Shown here: positions 45,936-55,020 of the stretch, piece after piece
Numbering within the stretch: position 1 is the first letter of the stretch
How the letters are laid out: every line of letters starts with the position of its first letter
Origin: Komagataeibacter medellinensis NBRC 3288
GTDB taxonomy: Bacteria; Pseudomonadota; Alphaproteobacteria; Acetobacterales; Acetobacteraceae
Reading direction: 5' to 3'
Assembly: GCF_000182745.2 (NCBI RefSeq)
Contig: NC_016027.1
Span: 2,641,001 to 2,705,000 of the forward strand
DNA: 64,000 nt
Program-made: the position numbers and the translations under genes
Notes under the pieces: model-generated
Told to the model about the DNA's origin: nothing
Database searches by the model: none
Seen by the model: only the letters and a program-made list of their open reading frames with translations

Positions 45936-47996
45936 CTAGCCTTCAATCTGGCTGAAATCCGCGATCAGTACCGTCATGCGGCACAGTTCGGACAGCAGGC
46001 GCAGGCGGTTGGCGCGGACTGCCGGGTCGGGATCGTTGACTGTGACCACTTCAAAAAAGCGATCCAGCACGGGGCGCAGGCTGGCAACATCACGCATGGC
46101 GTCGGCATAGCGTTCCTGTGCTGTGGCCTGTTCCACGGCGGGGATGGCCTTCTGCAGGGCCTCGGCCAGAACCTTTTCCTCTGTCTGGGTGTACAGCGCG
46201 GGGTTGGGCGTGCCTTCATGCGGGCCGTCCTTGCGGTCTTCGATACGCAGGATGTTGGCCGCGCGCTTGGTCGCCGCCAGCATGTTGCGCCCGTCATCGG
46301 TGGCCAGCATGTCGGCTATGGCGGTGGCACGTGCCAGCAGGCGCACGATGTCGGTATCGGTATTGCCAACCGATACAGCGGCCAGAATGTCATGCCGCGC
46401 ACCTTCGCTGCGCAACTGTACGCGCAGGCGGTCAGCTATGAACTCGGGCAGCACATCAAGGTCGGGTGCAAGACGCAGGGCTTCGGGCAGGCCCTGTGCC
46501 GCTTCCCACAACACCTTGGCCAGGTCCAGCCGCAGCCCGTTTTCACGGATGATGCGGATCACGCCCAGCGCCGCGCGCCGCAGGGCATAAGGATCGCCTG
46601 AGCCACCGGGCTTTTCACCCACCGCGAAGAAGGCGACCAGCATGTCGATTTTGTCGGCTAGCGCCACGGCCACCGCAACCGGGGCGGTGGGCACGTCATC
46701 CTGAGGGCCGCGTGGCATGTAATGCGCGCCAATGGCATTGGCCACGGCATCGGGTTCCCCGTCATGACGGGCGTAATAAGCCCCCATGATGCCCTGCAAT
46801 TCGGGAAACTCGCCAACCATGCCGGTGGTCAGGTCGGCCTTGCACAACAGGGCCGCGCGTTCGGCCTGCGCCACATCGGCCCCGGTCATGCCTGCCAGCA
46901 CGCCTGCAAGGCGGGTGATGCGTTTTACACGCTCGCCCTGGCTGCCAAGGGATGCATGGAAGACAATCCGGTCAAGGTCGGGTACCCGGCTTGCCAGCGT
47001 GCGCGCACGGTCCAGATCCCAGAAATGGCGGGCATCGGCAAAACGCGCGCGCAGCACGCGCTCGTTGCCCGCAATGGTCAGCGCCCCGCCATCGCTGGGC
47101 AGCAGGTTGGCGACAAACGCAAAGCGCGGCGCGGCCGAGCCATCGCTGTTGCGCAGCGCGAAGTAGCGCTGGTTCACGCGCATGGAGACCTGCATCACCT
47201 CGGGTGGCAGGGTCATGAACGCATCATCGATCTGGCCAAGGAAGGGTACCGGCCATTCAGTCAGGCCCGCCACTTCATCAATCAGACCGGGATCGGCCAC
47301 CACGTTCAGCCCTTCCTCACGCGCAAGGCGGGCAACACCTTCGGCAATGGTGGTGCGGCGCACGCTTGCATCGGGTTCCACCTGGCGGGCGCGCAGGCCG
47401 TTCAGCCATTCCTTCGTGCTGGCAACGGCAAAGGCACCGGGCGCGGTAAAGCGGTGGCCTTCGGTCAGGTTATCCGCCTTCAGGCCATGGCCGTTATCTT
47501 CGCCTTCCGCCAGCGTGAAGTCCACGACCTGACCATCAAGCAGGCACACGATCCGGCGCAGCGGGCGCACCCATGTAAAGGCGCTGCTAACACCCCAACG
47601 CATGGATTTGGGCCATGGGAAGCGACGCAGCAGGCCGGGCAGCACATCGGCAACCTGCCGTGCCGCGGCAACGGGCGGGATCGTGCGGTGCAGTACCCAG
47701 AAGCCGTTTTCAAGCACCAGTGCGTCACGTTCCACGCCATGCTTGCGCATGAAGCCGGCCAGCGCCTTTTCCGGCGCGCTTTCACGCGGGCCGCGTTCAT
47801 CTACCGTGCCGCCGGGCACCGTTGCATCCACTGTCAGGGACAGCGCAATGCGGCGCGGGCCGGCATAGGACGTGGCGCCCTGCGGGTTGAGCGGGGCCAG
47901 TGCCTCGCACACAAGGCGTTCAAGGTCCGCCGCCGCGCGTGCCTGCATGCGGGCGGGGATTTCCTCGGAGAAGAGTTCGATCAGAAGTTCGGGCAT
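45936..47996 (-). CDS. glyS: Glycyl-tRNA synthetase beta subunit
   Basis: A protein of 686 residues, the large subunit of the alpha2beta2 glycyl-tRNA synthetase. N-terminal MPELLIELFSEEIPARMQ is the family's signature; AYYARHDGEPDAVANAI (mid-chain) and the HD-like and anticodon-binding helical regions (from about 550, YADAMRDVASLRPVLDRFFE) follow. Length is normal. glyQ lies six bases upstream on the same strand, as expected. Confidence 0.96.
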   Translation of the reverse strand: MPELLIELFSEEIPARMQARAAADLERLVCEALAPLNPQGATSYAGPRRIALSLTVDATVPGGTVDERGPRESAPEKALAGFMRKHGVERDALVLENGFWVLHRTIPPVAAARQVADVLPGLLRRFPWPKSMRWGVSSAFTWVRPLRRIVCLLDGQVVDFTLAEGEDNGHGLKADNLTEGHRFTAPGAFAVASTKEWLNGLRARQVEPDASVRRTTIAEGVARLAREEGLNVVADPGLIDEVAGLTEWPVPFLGQIDDAFMTLPPEVMQVSMRVNQRYFALRNSDGSAAPRFAFVANLLPSDGGALTIAGNERVLRARFADARHFWDLDRARTLASRVPDLDRIVFHASLGSQGERVKRITRLAGVLAGMTGADVAQAERAALLCKADLTTGMVGEFPELQGIMGAYYARHDGEPDAVANAIGAHYMPRGPQDDVPTAPVAVAVALADKIDMLVAFFAVGEKPGGSGDPYALRRAALGVIRIIRENGLRLDLAKVLWEAAQGLPEALRLAPDLDVLPEFIADRLRVQLRSEGARHDILAAVSVGNTDTDIVRLLARATAIADMLATDDGRNMLAATKRAANILRIEDRKDGPHEGTPNPALYTQTEEKVLAEALQKAIPAVEQATAQERYADAMRDVASLRPVLDRFFEVVTVNDPDPAVRANRLRLLSELCRMTVLIADFSQIEG

Positions 47997-48002
47997 GGTC
48001 TC

Positions 48003-48893
48003 TTATTCCTCGCCCGCCAGCCATGTTTCACAGCAGCGTTTGGCTAGCGTGCGCACACGACCGATATAGGAAGCGCGCTCGCTTACGCTGATCACGCCGC
48101 GCGCATCAAGCAGGTTGAACAGGTGGCTGGCCTTGAGGCACTGGTCATAGGCGGGCTGCGCCAGCCCGGCTTCGGCAAGGGCGGTGGATTCGCGCTCGGC
48201 ATCAATGAAGTGACGGTGCAGCATGTCCACATCGGCTACTTCAAAGTTGTGGCGGGAGTAGTCCTGCTCCGCGCGCAGGAACACGTCGCCATATTTGAGG
48301 CCCTGTCCGTTGAAATCGAGGTCATAGACATTCTCGATCCCCTGCACGTACATCGCGAGGCGTTCCAGCCCGTAGGTTAGTTCGGTCGAAGGCATGACGG
48401 TGGGAATGCCGCCAACCTGCTGGAAATAGGTGAACTGCGTCACCTCCATTCCGTCGCACCAGACTTCCCACCCCAGGCCCCAGGCGCCGATGGTGGGGTT
48501 TTCCCAGTCATCTTCCACAAAACGGATGTCGTGTTCCAGCGGGTCGATGCCAATGGCGCGGTAGCTGTCGAGTAGCAGTTTCTGGCTGTCTTCCGGCGTG
48601 GGTTTGAGCAGCACCTGATACTGGTAGTAATGCTGCAGCCGATTCGGGTTTTCACCGTAACGGCCATCGGACGGGCGGCGGCAGGGCTGCACGTAGGCGG
48701 CCTTCCACGGTTTTTTTCCCAGTGCGCGCAGCGTGGTGTGTGGTGAGAGCGTGCCCGCGCCGACTTCCGTGTCGTAGGGCTGGAGAATGGCGCAGCCCTG
48801 ATCGGACCAGAACTGGTGCAGCTTCAGGATCAGACCCTGAAACGACAGCGGGCGCGGGGTGGTGGGTGATCGGGGCACGGGGGCCGGGTCCAT
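48003..48893 (-). CDS. glyQ: Glycyl-tRNA synthetase alpha subunit
   Basis: A protein of 296 residues, the catalytic subunit (class II). It carries [18 protein letters not shown], the motif with [20 protein letters not shown] (motif 2 region), [18 protein letters not shown] and the Gly-rich [18 protein letters not shown]. The length is typical. A TGTA-rich leader or glycine riboswitch is not apparent in the 214 bases upstream, which separate it from the divergent DUF2076 gene. Confidence 0.96.
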   Translation of the reverse strand: MDPAPVPRSPTTPRPLSFQGLILKLHQFWSDQGCAILQPYDTEVGAGTLSPHTTLRALGKKPWKAAYVQPCRRPSDGRYGENPNRLQHYYQYQVLLKPTPEDSQKLLLDSYRAIGIDPLEHDIRFVEDDWENPTIGAWGLGWEVWCDGMEVTQFTYFQQVGGIPTVMPSTELTYGLERLAMYVQGIENVYDLDFNGQGLKYGDVFLRAEQDYSRHNFEVADVDMLHRHFIDAERESTALAEAGLAQPAYDQCLKASHLFNLLDARGVISVSERASYIGRVRTLAKRCCETWLAGEE

Positions 48894-49107
48894 GAACAGG
48901 ATGCTCCGCTAAACAGGGACAGGAGTATGCGCCATCTGGCGCAAAATCGCGCGGCAGCATACCGTTATGCCGCCCCGACCGGAAGGGAGGGCATGCAACC
49001 GGCCTGCATCCGTCCCGCATGGCGGGTGTCGGGTCTTGCACAATGCGCTCCGACGCGCCACATCGGATGGGGAGACGCTATCCCCACCCCAAGGCAGGAC
49101 AGACAGC

Positions 49108-49875
49108 ATGAATGACCAGGAACGTGATCTGATCACACAGTTTTTTGCCCGTGTGGGTGGTGTTACCACAGGGAGCGTGCCGCAGACGGCATCTTCCCTC
49201 CCGCCGATCGACCCGCAGGCCGATCAGTATATCGGGCAGATGTTCCAGAAATATCCCGAAGCGCGCTACCGTGTAACCCAGATGGCCGTGGTGCAGGAAG
49301 CGGCACTGGCCGAGGCACAGAACCGGATTCGCCAGCTCCAGTGGCAGCTCCAGCAGGCGCAGCAGCAACTCCAGCAACAGCAGGCCGCTCCTCCCCAGCC
49401 GCAGCCCAGCACTGGCGGCGGTTTCTTCAGCGGCATGTTCGGCGGCGGGCAGCGCGCGCAGGCGGCACCACCGCCGGGTTGGGGTGGGGGAGCCGCCCCC
49501 TCAAGCCCGCCGCCGCAGCCGGTCTACCCGCCGGGCATGCAGCCGGGGATGTTCCGCTCGGGTGGTTCGGGCTTCCTCGGTTCCGCGCTGACCACGGCGG
49601 CCGGTGTGGCCGGTGGCATGATGATGGGCAACGCGTTGACCGGCCTGTTCAGCGGCCATCATGACGAGGGTGGCTTTGCCAGTGGCATGCCGCAGGGCGG
49701 CACGGGCGAGACCATTATCAATAACAACTATGGTGACAGCACGGCCGGCACCGGCGGGGCCGATCCGTTCGCGGGTGGTGGCACCAGTGCGGATTCCGGG
49801 TTTGACGCCGGTGGCGGTGATTCGGGCGGGTTTGACGGCGGCGGTTTTGATTCGGGTGATGACAACAGTTTCTGA
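49108..49875 (+). CDS. DUF2076 family protein with Gln- and Gly-rich tail
   Basis: A protein of 255 residues. N-terminal DUF2076 segment: MNDQERDLITQFFARVGG, and later MFQKYPEARYRVTQMAVVQEAAL, followed by a long helix with a coiled-coil of Gln heptads (about 75-95, RIRQLQWQLQQAQQQLQQQ). The remainder is Gly/Pro/Ser-rich, with a hydrophobic glycine-zipper-like stretch (SALTTAAGVAGGMMMGNALT, about 160-180) and an acidic Gly/Asp/Phe tail. DUF2076 proteins are likely periplasmic ligand-binding or membrane-associated scaffolds, but function is unknown. AAGGCAGGA precedes the start at 49108. A strong terminator follows. Confidence 0.83.
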   Translation: MNDQERDLITQFFARVGGVTTGSVPQTASSLPPIDPQADQYIGQMFQKYPEARYRVTQMAVVQEAALAEAQNRIRQLQWQLQQAQQQLQQQQAAPPQPQPSTGGGFFSGMFGGGQRAQAAPPPGWGGGAAPSSPPPQPVYPPGMQPGMFRSGGSGFLGSALTTAAGVAGGMMMGNALTGLFSGHHDEGGFASGMPQGGTGETIINNNYGDSTAGTGGADPFAGGGTSADSGFDAGGGDSGGFDGGGFDSGDDNSF

Positions 49876-49898
49876 TCGACCGGGTTGAAGGAATACTG

Positions 49899-49929
49899 AA
49901 AAGGGCATCCGCTACGGATGCCCTTTTTT
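49899..49929 (+). terminator. Rho-independent terminator after the DUF2076 gene
   Basis: A GGGCATCCG with CGGATGCCC stem, loop CTA, is preceded by AAAA and followed by TTTTTTAT. It ends 12 bases before the alkB start, so alkB must be expressed by read-through or from a promoter within or before the hairpin. Confidence 0.9.
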
Positions 49930-49941
49930 ATGGGGTTGGAC

Positions 49942-50601
49942 ATGGCACAGCAGGAATTTGCACTGGACCCGCCGCAATGTGGCAGCCATGTGCCCGAATG
50001 GCTGGATACGGGGGCCTGCGTAATGCGGGGACTGGCTGTGACTCATGCTGCGGAGATGATTGCGGGTATAAGGGGCATTGCCCGTGCCGCCCCCTTTCGC
50101 CGTATGCCAACGCCTGGCGGCGGCGTAATGTCGGTCGCCATGACAGGCTGCGGGGCCGCTGGGTGGTGCAGCGACACGCAAGGCTACCGTTACGTGGCGC
50201 GCGACCCGCGCACGGACCGGCCCTGGCCGCCCCTGCCCGATGCATGGCGCGAGCTTGCCTGCGGGGCAGCGGAGCGTGCGGGATATACGGGGTTCGTGCC
50301 CGATGTCTGCCTGATCAATGGCTACCGCCCCGGTGCGCGCATGGGCCTGCATCAGGACCGTGATGAACGGCTGGACGCACCAGTGGTCTCGCTCTCTTTC
50401 GGGCTGCCTGCACTTTTTTTATGGGGCGGCCTGAAGCGCACGGATGCATGCCGGCGCATACCGCTCCTGCATGGGGATGTTGTGGTGTGGGGCGGCCCGT
50501 CGCGGCTTGTATTTCACGCTATCGCCCCGTTGCGCGCGGGTGAGCACCCGGTTACAGGCCCCTGTCGTTACAACCTGACGTTCAGGCGGGTCGGTGCATA
50601 G
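49942..50601 (+). CDS. alkB: AlkB-family Fe(II)/2-oxoglutarate DNA repair dioxygenase
   Basis: A protein of 219 residues that removes alkyl lesions such as 1-methyladenine by oxidative demethylation. Metal ligands are in LHQDRDE (His-x-Asp) and VFHAIAP (His); the 2-oxoglutarate Arg region is RYNLTFR at the C-terminus. GWCSDTQGYRY and PDVCLINGYRPGARMG are typical AlkB segments. The ATG at 49942 follows GGGGTTGGAC. It sits immediately after a terminator and has no ada gene nearby. Length fits the family. Confidence 0.93.
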   Translation: MAQQEFALDPPQCGSHVPEWLDTGACVMRGLAVTHAAEMIAGIRGIARAAPFRRMPTPGGGVMSVAMTGCGAAGWCSDTQGYRYVARDPRTDRPWPPLPDAWRELACGAAERAGYTGFVPDVCLINGYRPGARMGLHQDRDERLDAPVVSLSFGLPALFLWGGLKRTDACRRIPLLHGDVVVWGGPSRLVFHAIAPLRAGEHPVTGPCRYNLTFRRVGA

Positions 50602-50619
50602 CGTATTGATGGATGATTA

Positions 50620-50693
50620 AAGTTTTGGGTGCCCCCTTTATTTAAAAAGGCGGCACTCCCTGAAGCTTTTTGAAAAAGCTTCATCAGAAACTT
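50620..50693. repeat. Dispersed bipartite hairpin repeat, copy G
   Basis: About 74 bp: AAGTTTTGGGTGCC at the left, a hairpin with arms GCCCCCTTTA and TAAAAAGGCGGC, then GAAGCTTTTT with AAAAAGCTTC (50662-50682), ending TCAGAAACTT. It lies between the alkB stop and the convergent eda stop, where it could act as a shared terminator. Confidence 0.8.
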
Positions 50694-50712
50694 TTTCCTT
50701 ATTTTTAGCCTG

Positions 50713-51327
50713 TCAGGCGGCAAGCGTTGTCGCCTGCCGGGCGCGTGCGGTAATGGCCGTCACATCGGGCGTGCCAGCGGGCACCAGCCACGACCCTCCC
50801 ACGCACAGCACGGACGGCAGCGCCAGCCACTCTGCTGCCGTTTCTGCCTTGATGCCGCCGGTGGGGCAGAAGCGCGCCTGGCCAAACGGGGCGGACAGTG
50901 CCTTGAGCGCGGGAATGCCACCCGCCGCCGTTGCGGGGAAGAACTTGAAATGCGTCAGCCCCAGGTCCAGACCGCGCATGATGTCGCTGGCATTGGCGGT
51001 GCCGGGCAGCAGCGGCACGCTGGCTGCGCGCGCGGCATTGGCCACATTGGCGGTCAGGCCGGGGCTTACGATAAAGCGCGCACCGGCATCAACCGAACGC
51101 TTCAGGTCATCGCCGTTCAGCACGGTGCCAGCGCCCACAACAGCACCATCTACCTTTGCCATCTCGGCAATCACTTCCAGCGCGCACGGCGTGCGCAGCG
51201 TGACTTCCAGCGCGCGCAGGCCACCGGCCACAAGGGCCTCGGCCACGGGGCGGGCATGGGCGGGGTCGTTGATGATCAGCACCGGGATAACCGGGGCAAT
51301 CGTCATGATGTCTTCAATCTGGGCCAT
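50713..51327 (-). CDS. eda: KDPG aldolase (Entner-Doudoroff)
   Basis: A TIM-barrel protein of 204 residues that cleaves 2-keto-3-deoxy-6-phosphogluconate to pyruvate and glyceraldehyde-3-phosphate. Markers: ALEVTLRTPCALEVI (Glu of the active site), GAGTVLN, the catalytic Lys in LTHFKFFPA and CPTGGIK (phosphate loop). Length matches. It follows edd by 48 bases on the same strand, completing the two-step pathway by which acetic acid bacteria metabolise gluconate. Confidence 0.95.
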   Translation of the reverse strand: MAQIEDIMTIAPVIPVLIINDPAHARPVAEALVAGGLRALEVTLRTPCALEVIAEMAKVDGAVVGAGTVLNGDDLKRSVDAGARFIVSPGLTANVANAARAASVPLLPGTANASDIMRGLDLGLTHFKFFPATAAGGIPALKALSAPFGQARFCPTGGIKAETAAEWLALPSVLCVGGSWLVPAGTPDVTAITARARQATTLAA

Positions 51328-51375
51328 GGCTGGCTCCCTGTTTTGTGTGCCTGTAGGGTGGCCGGGTGGCCGTAA

Positions 51376-53214
<1,839 letters not shown>

Positions 53215-53665
53215 GGCTTCTCACAGACATTATATGACCCGCCCCGCAGGGGGGTGGGGCCGCCATCTATTGTAAACGACAGCGGGTTTGAATAGGGGCC
53301 AGATGTGCGATTATTCTGTGACCGCACGGCATATTGTTATCTATTGCAAAAAACTCCCTGTCATCAAGACATAAAATTATAAAAAAAATATAAATCCAAT
53401 AACATAATTATTATAGCGAATATCCAAGGGTATACGAACGCACCTGTTTTCCCCGGATGGCCTGCCATCTGGATCCGTACACCCCTTCTTCAGCCCTGCC
53501 TGACAGGGGGAAAGATCAGGATATTTACAGGAGCATGTATAAAGGGAGACGCGACGGAAAGTTCGCCATAGGGCGTGCGAATAGGCGCGCCCGCGCTGTG
53601 AAGGGCGGCGGTCATCCCGCTTGGTACAGGGACAGGCAGGTATGGTGGGGGAGCAGAAGATAAAA
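53215..53665. other. AT-rich intergenic region upstream of edd
   Basis: This 451-bp gap contains no gene. The portion 53325-53430 is exceptionally AT-rich for this region, with runs such as TAAAATTATAAAAAAAATA and AACATAATTATTATAG. It probably carries the edd-eda promoter and may bind a nucleoid protein, but no operator is recognisable. The right part, up to the tRNA gene, has ordinary composition. Confidence 0.55.
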
Positions 53666-53741
53666 TGGTGAGCCGGGTGGGATTCGAACCCACGACCATT
53701 CGATTAAAAGTCGAATGCTCTACCGACTGAGCTACCGGCTC
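53666..53741 (-). tRNA. tRNA-Lys (anticodon UUU)
   Basis: A 76-nt cloverleaf read on the minus strand: acceptor stem GAGCCGG with CCGGCTC, TAGCTCAGTCGGTAGAGC D-arm, anticodon stem TTCGA/TCGAA with loop CTTTTAA (anticodon TTT at 53706-53708), T-arm GTGGGTTCGAATCCCAC, and an encoded CCA (53666-53668). It is a natural substrate for MnmA, whose gene is at 8206. A promoter lies upstream at 53805-53833. Confidence 0.98.
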
Positions 53742-53804
53742 ACATTATCTGTATGAAGGGCCGACCTGCGGGGTAGAACCCTGCGGCATGGCGCCTTGGG
53801 CAGG

Positions 53805-53833
53805 TCTCTAAACATACGGGGCGGGAGTGTCAA
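53805..53833 (-). promoter_or_regulatory. Promoter of tRNA-Lys
   Basis: On the minus strand TTGACA (53833-53828), the exact consensus -35, is followed by a 17-base spacer and TAGAGA (53810-53805) as -10. Transcription would start near 53798, about 57 bases before the mature tRNA, leaving a 5' leader for RNase P. The spacing is optimal, though the -10 box matches only moderately. Confidence 0.65.
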
Positions 53834-53931
53834 CCGGTGCCGAACCCTTATTGGGGCCGTCTGACTGTAACAGGCGGCAGGGACGGGCGGCGCGTCTGTA
53901 AGGCAGGTGGCTGCCCGCAAGGTGTCCTGTT

Positions 53932-53955
53932 GGCCGGATGGCACGCCATCCGGCC
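53932..53955. terminator. Perfect hairpin downstream of the cyclophilin gene
   Basis: GGCCGGATGGC (53932-53942) with GCCATCCGGCC (53945-53955) forms an 11-bp stem with a minimal AC loop, ten bases beyond the minus-strand stop at 53965. There is no T-run. It probably ends the ssb-gyrA-coaD-cyclophilin transcript or protects its 3' end, separating it from the tRNA-Lys unit. Confidence 0.55.
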
Positions 53956-53964
53956 GGTATGCCA

Positions 53965-54456
53965 TCAGGCTTCGGCGTCTGCCGGGCGCATCTTGATGAT
54001 GCGGTCGGGGTCCTGCACCATGCCGCTCTGGCCTGCGCCGCGCTTGATCTGGTCGATATGGTCCATGCCCTCGATCACCTGGCCTACGATGGTGTACTGG
54101 CCATCGAGGTGGGGGGAGGGCTCGAACATGATGAAGAACTGGCTGTTCGCGCTGTCCGGGTTCATGGTGCGCGCCATGCCCACCGTGCCACGCTCGAACT
54201 TGGCGTTACGGGTGAACTCGGCCTTCAGGTCCGGCAGCTTGCTGCCCGATGTGCCGGTGCCCGTCGGGTCGCCGCCCTGTGCCATGAAGCCATGGATCAC
54301 GCGGTGGAAGGGCGTGTTGTCATAAAAGCCTTCCGCCGCCAGCGTGCGGATGCGTTCGGCCGCCAGCGGCGCAATATCGGGACGCAGGCGGATCACCACC
54401 CGCCCGGTCTTGAGATCGACGTTGATCAGGTCGGACTTGTTTTCTGTAGCAGACAT
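53965..54456 (-). CDS. Peptidyl-prolyl cis-trans isomerase, cyclophilin type
   Basis: A protein of 163 residues, no signal peptide, so cytoplasmic. Catalytic cyclophilin features: FHRVIHGFMAQGGDPTGTG (Arg and Phe/Met/Gln of the active site), GMARTMNPDSANSQFFIM and HLDGQYTIVGQVIEGMD. It accelerates proline isomerisation in protein folding. It lies 59 bases after coaD and is probably cotranscribed with it. The segment ADAEA ends the chain. Confidence 0.94.
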   Translation of the reverse strand: MSATENKSDLINVDLKTGRVVIRLRPDIAPLAAERIRTLAAEGFYDNTPFHRVIHGFMAQGGDPTGTGTSGSKLPDLKAEFTRNAKFERGTVGMARTMNPDSANSQFFIMFEPSPHLDGQYTIVGQVIEGMDHIDQIKRGAGQSGMVQDPDRIIKMRPADAEA

Positions 54457-54515
54457 CGTGATCCGTTTCGTAAATTGGGGTGTAGAAGGACGGGGCCAGA
54501 TGGCGCCCGCCCTGA

Positions 54516-55010
54516 TCAGCCGCGCAGGCGCGCGAGGATATGCCTGCGGGTAAAGGGTGGGACAAAACCGGAAATGTCCCCATCCAGCCGCGCGATCTCC
54601 TTCACCAGCCGGGAAGAGACGTACTGGTGTCCTTCCCGTGCCATAAGGAAGAGCGCATCAATGTCCGGTGCCATGTGCTGGTTCATACCGAACATCTGGT
54701 TCTCATACTCGAAATCCGCAACCGCCCGCAGCCCGCGAATGATTGCATGCGCCCCATGCGTACGGGCCGCATGCACCACCAGTCCGGTAAAGCCGACCAC
54801 GGTAATGGGGGTGGCGCGCCCGATATTGAGCGGTTCGATATCGGTGCGCAGGCACAGGATCCGTTCCTCCAGCGGAAGGAGGGGGTGCTTGTCCCGGTTT
54901 TCCGCAACCCCGATCACCAGACGGTCCACCAACGCGGCGGCACGTTCGATGATGTCCATGTGGCCACTGGTCACGGGATCGAACGTGCCGGGATAGAACC
55001 CCGTGCGCAT
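54516..55010 (-). CDS. coaD: Phosphopantetheine adenylyltransferase
   Basis: A protein of 164 residues that makes dephospho-CoA from 4'-phosphopantetheine and ATP. The nucleotidyltransferase motif GTFDPVTSGHMDII (T-x-G-H) and the ISSTxVR-type loop SSRLVKEIARLDGD are present; AIIRGLRAVADFEYE binds the substrate. The ATG at 55010 starts 10 bases after the gyrA stop, and its length fits CoaD (about 160). Upstream in-frame starts would run into gyrA. Part of the minus-strand ssb-gyrA-coaD-cyclophilin series. Confidence 0.95.
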   Translation of the reverse strand: MRTGFYPGTFDPVTSGHMDIIERAAALVDRLVIGVAENRDKHPLLPLEERILCLRTDIEPLNIGRATPITVVGFTGLVVHAARTHGAHAIIRGLRAVADFEYENQMFGMNQHMAPDIDALFLMAREGHQYVSSRLVKEIARLDGDISGFVPPFTRRHILARLRG

Positions 55011-55020
55011 GGTGGCGGCC

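Noticed and set aside
46722-48047. Long antisense frame of 441 codons over glyS and into glyQ, and similar frames over edd, leuA and rne
   Set aside because: High-GC codon bias opens antisense frames; their proteins are low-complexity without domains, while the genes on the opposite strand are certain.
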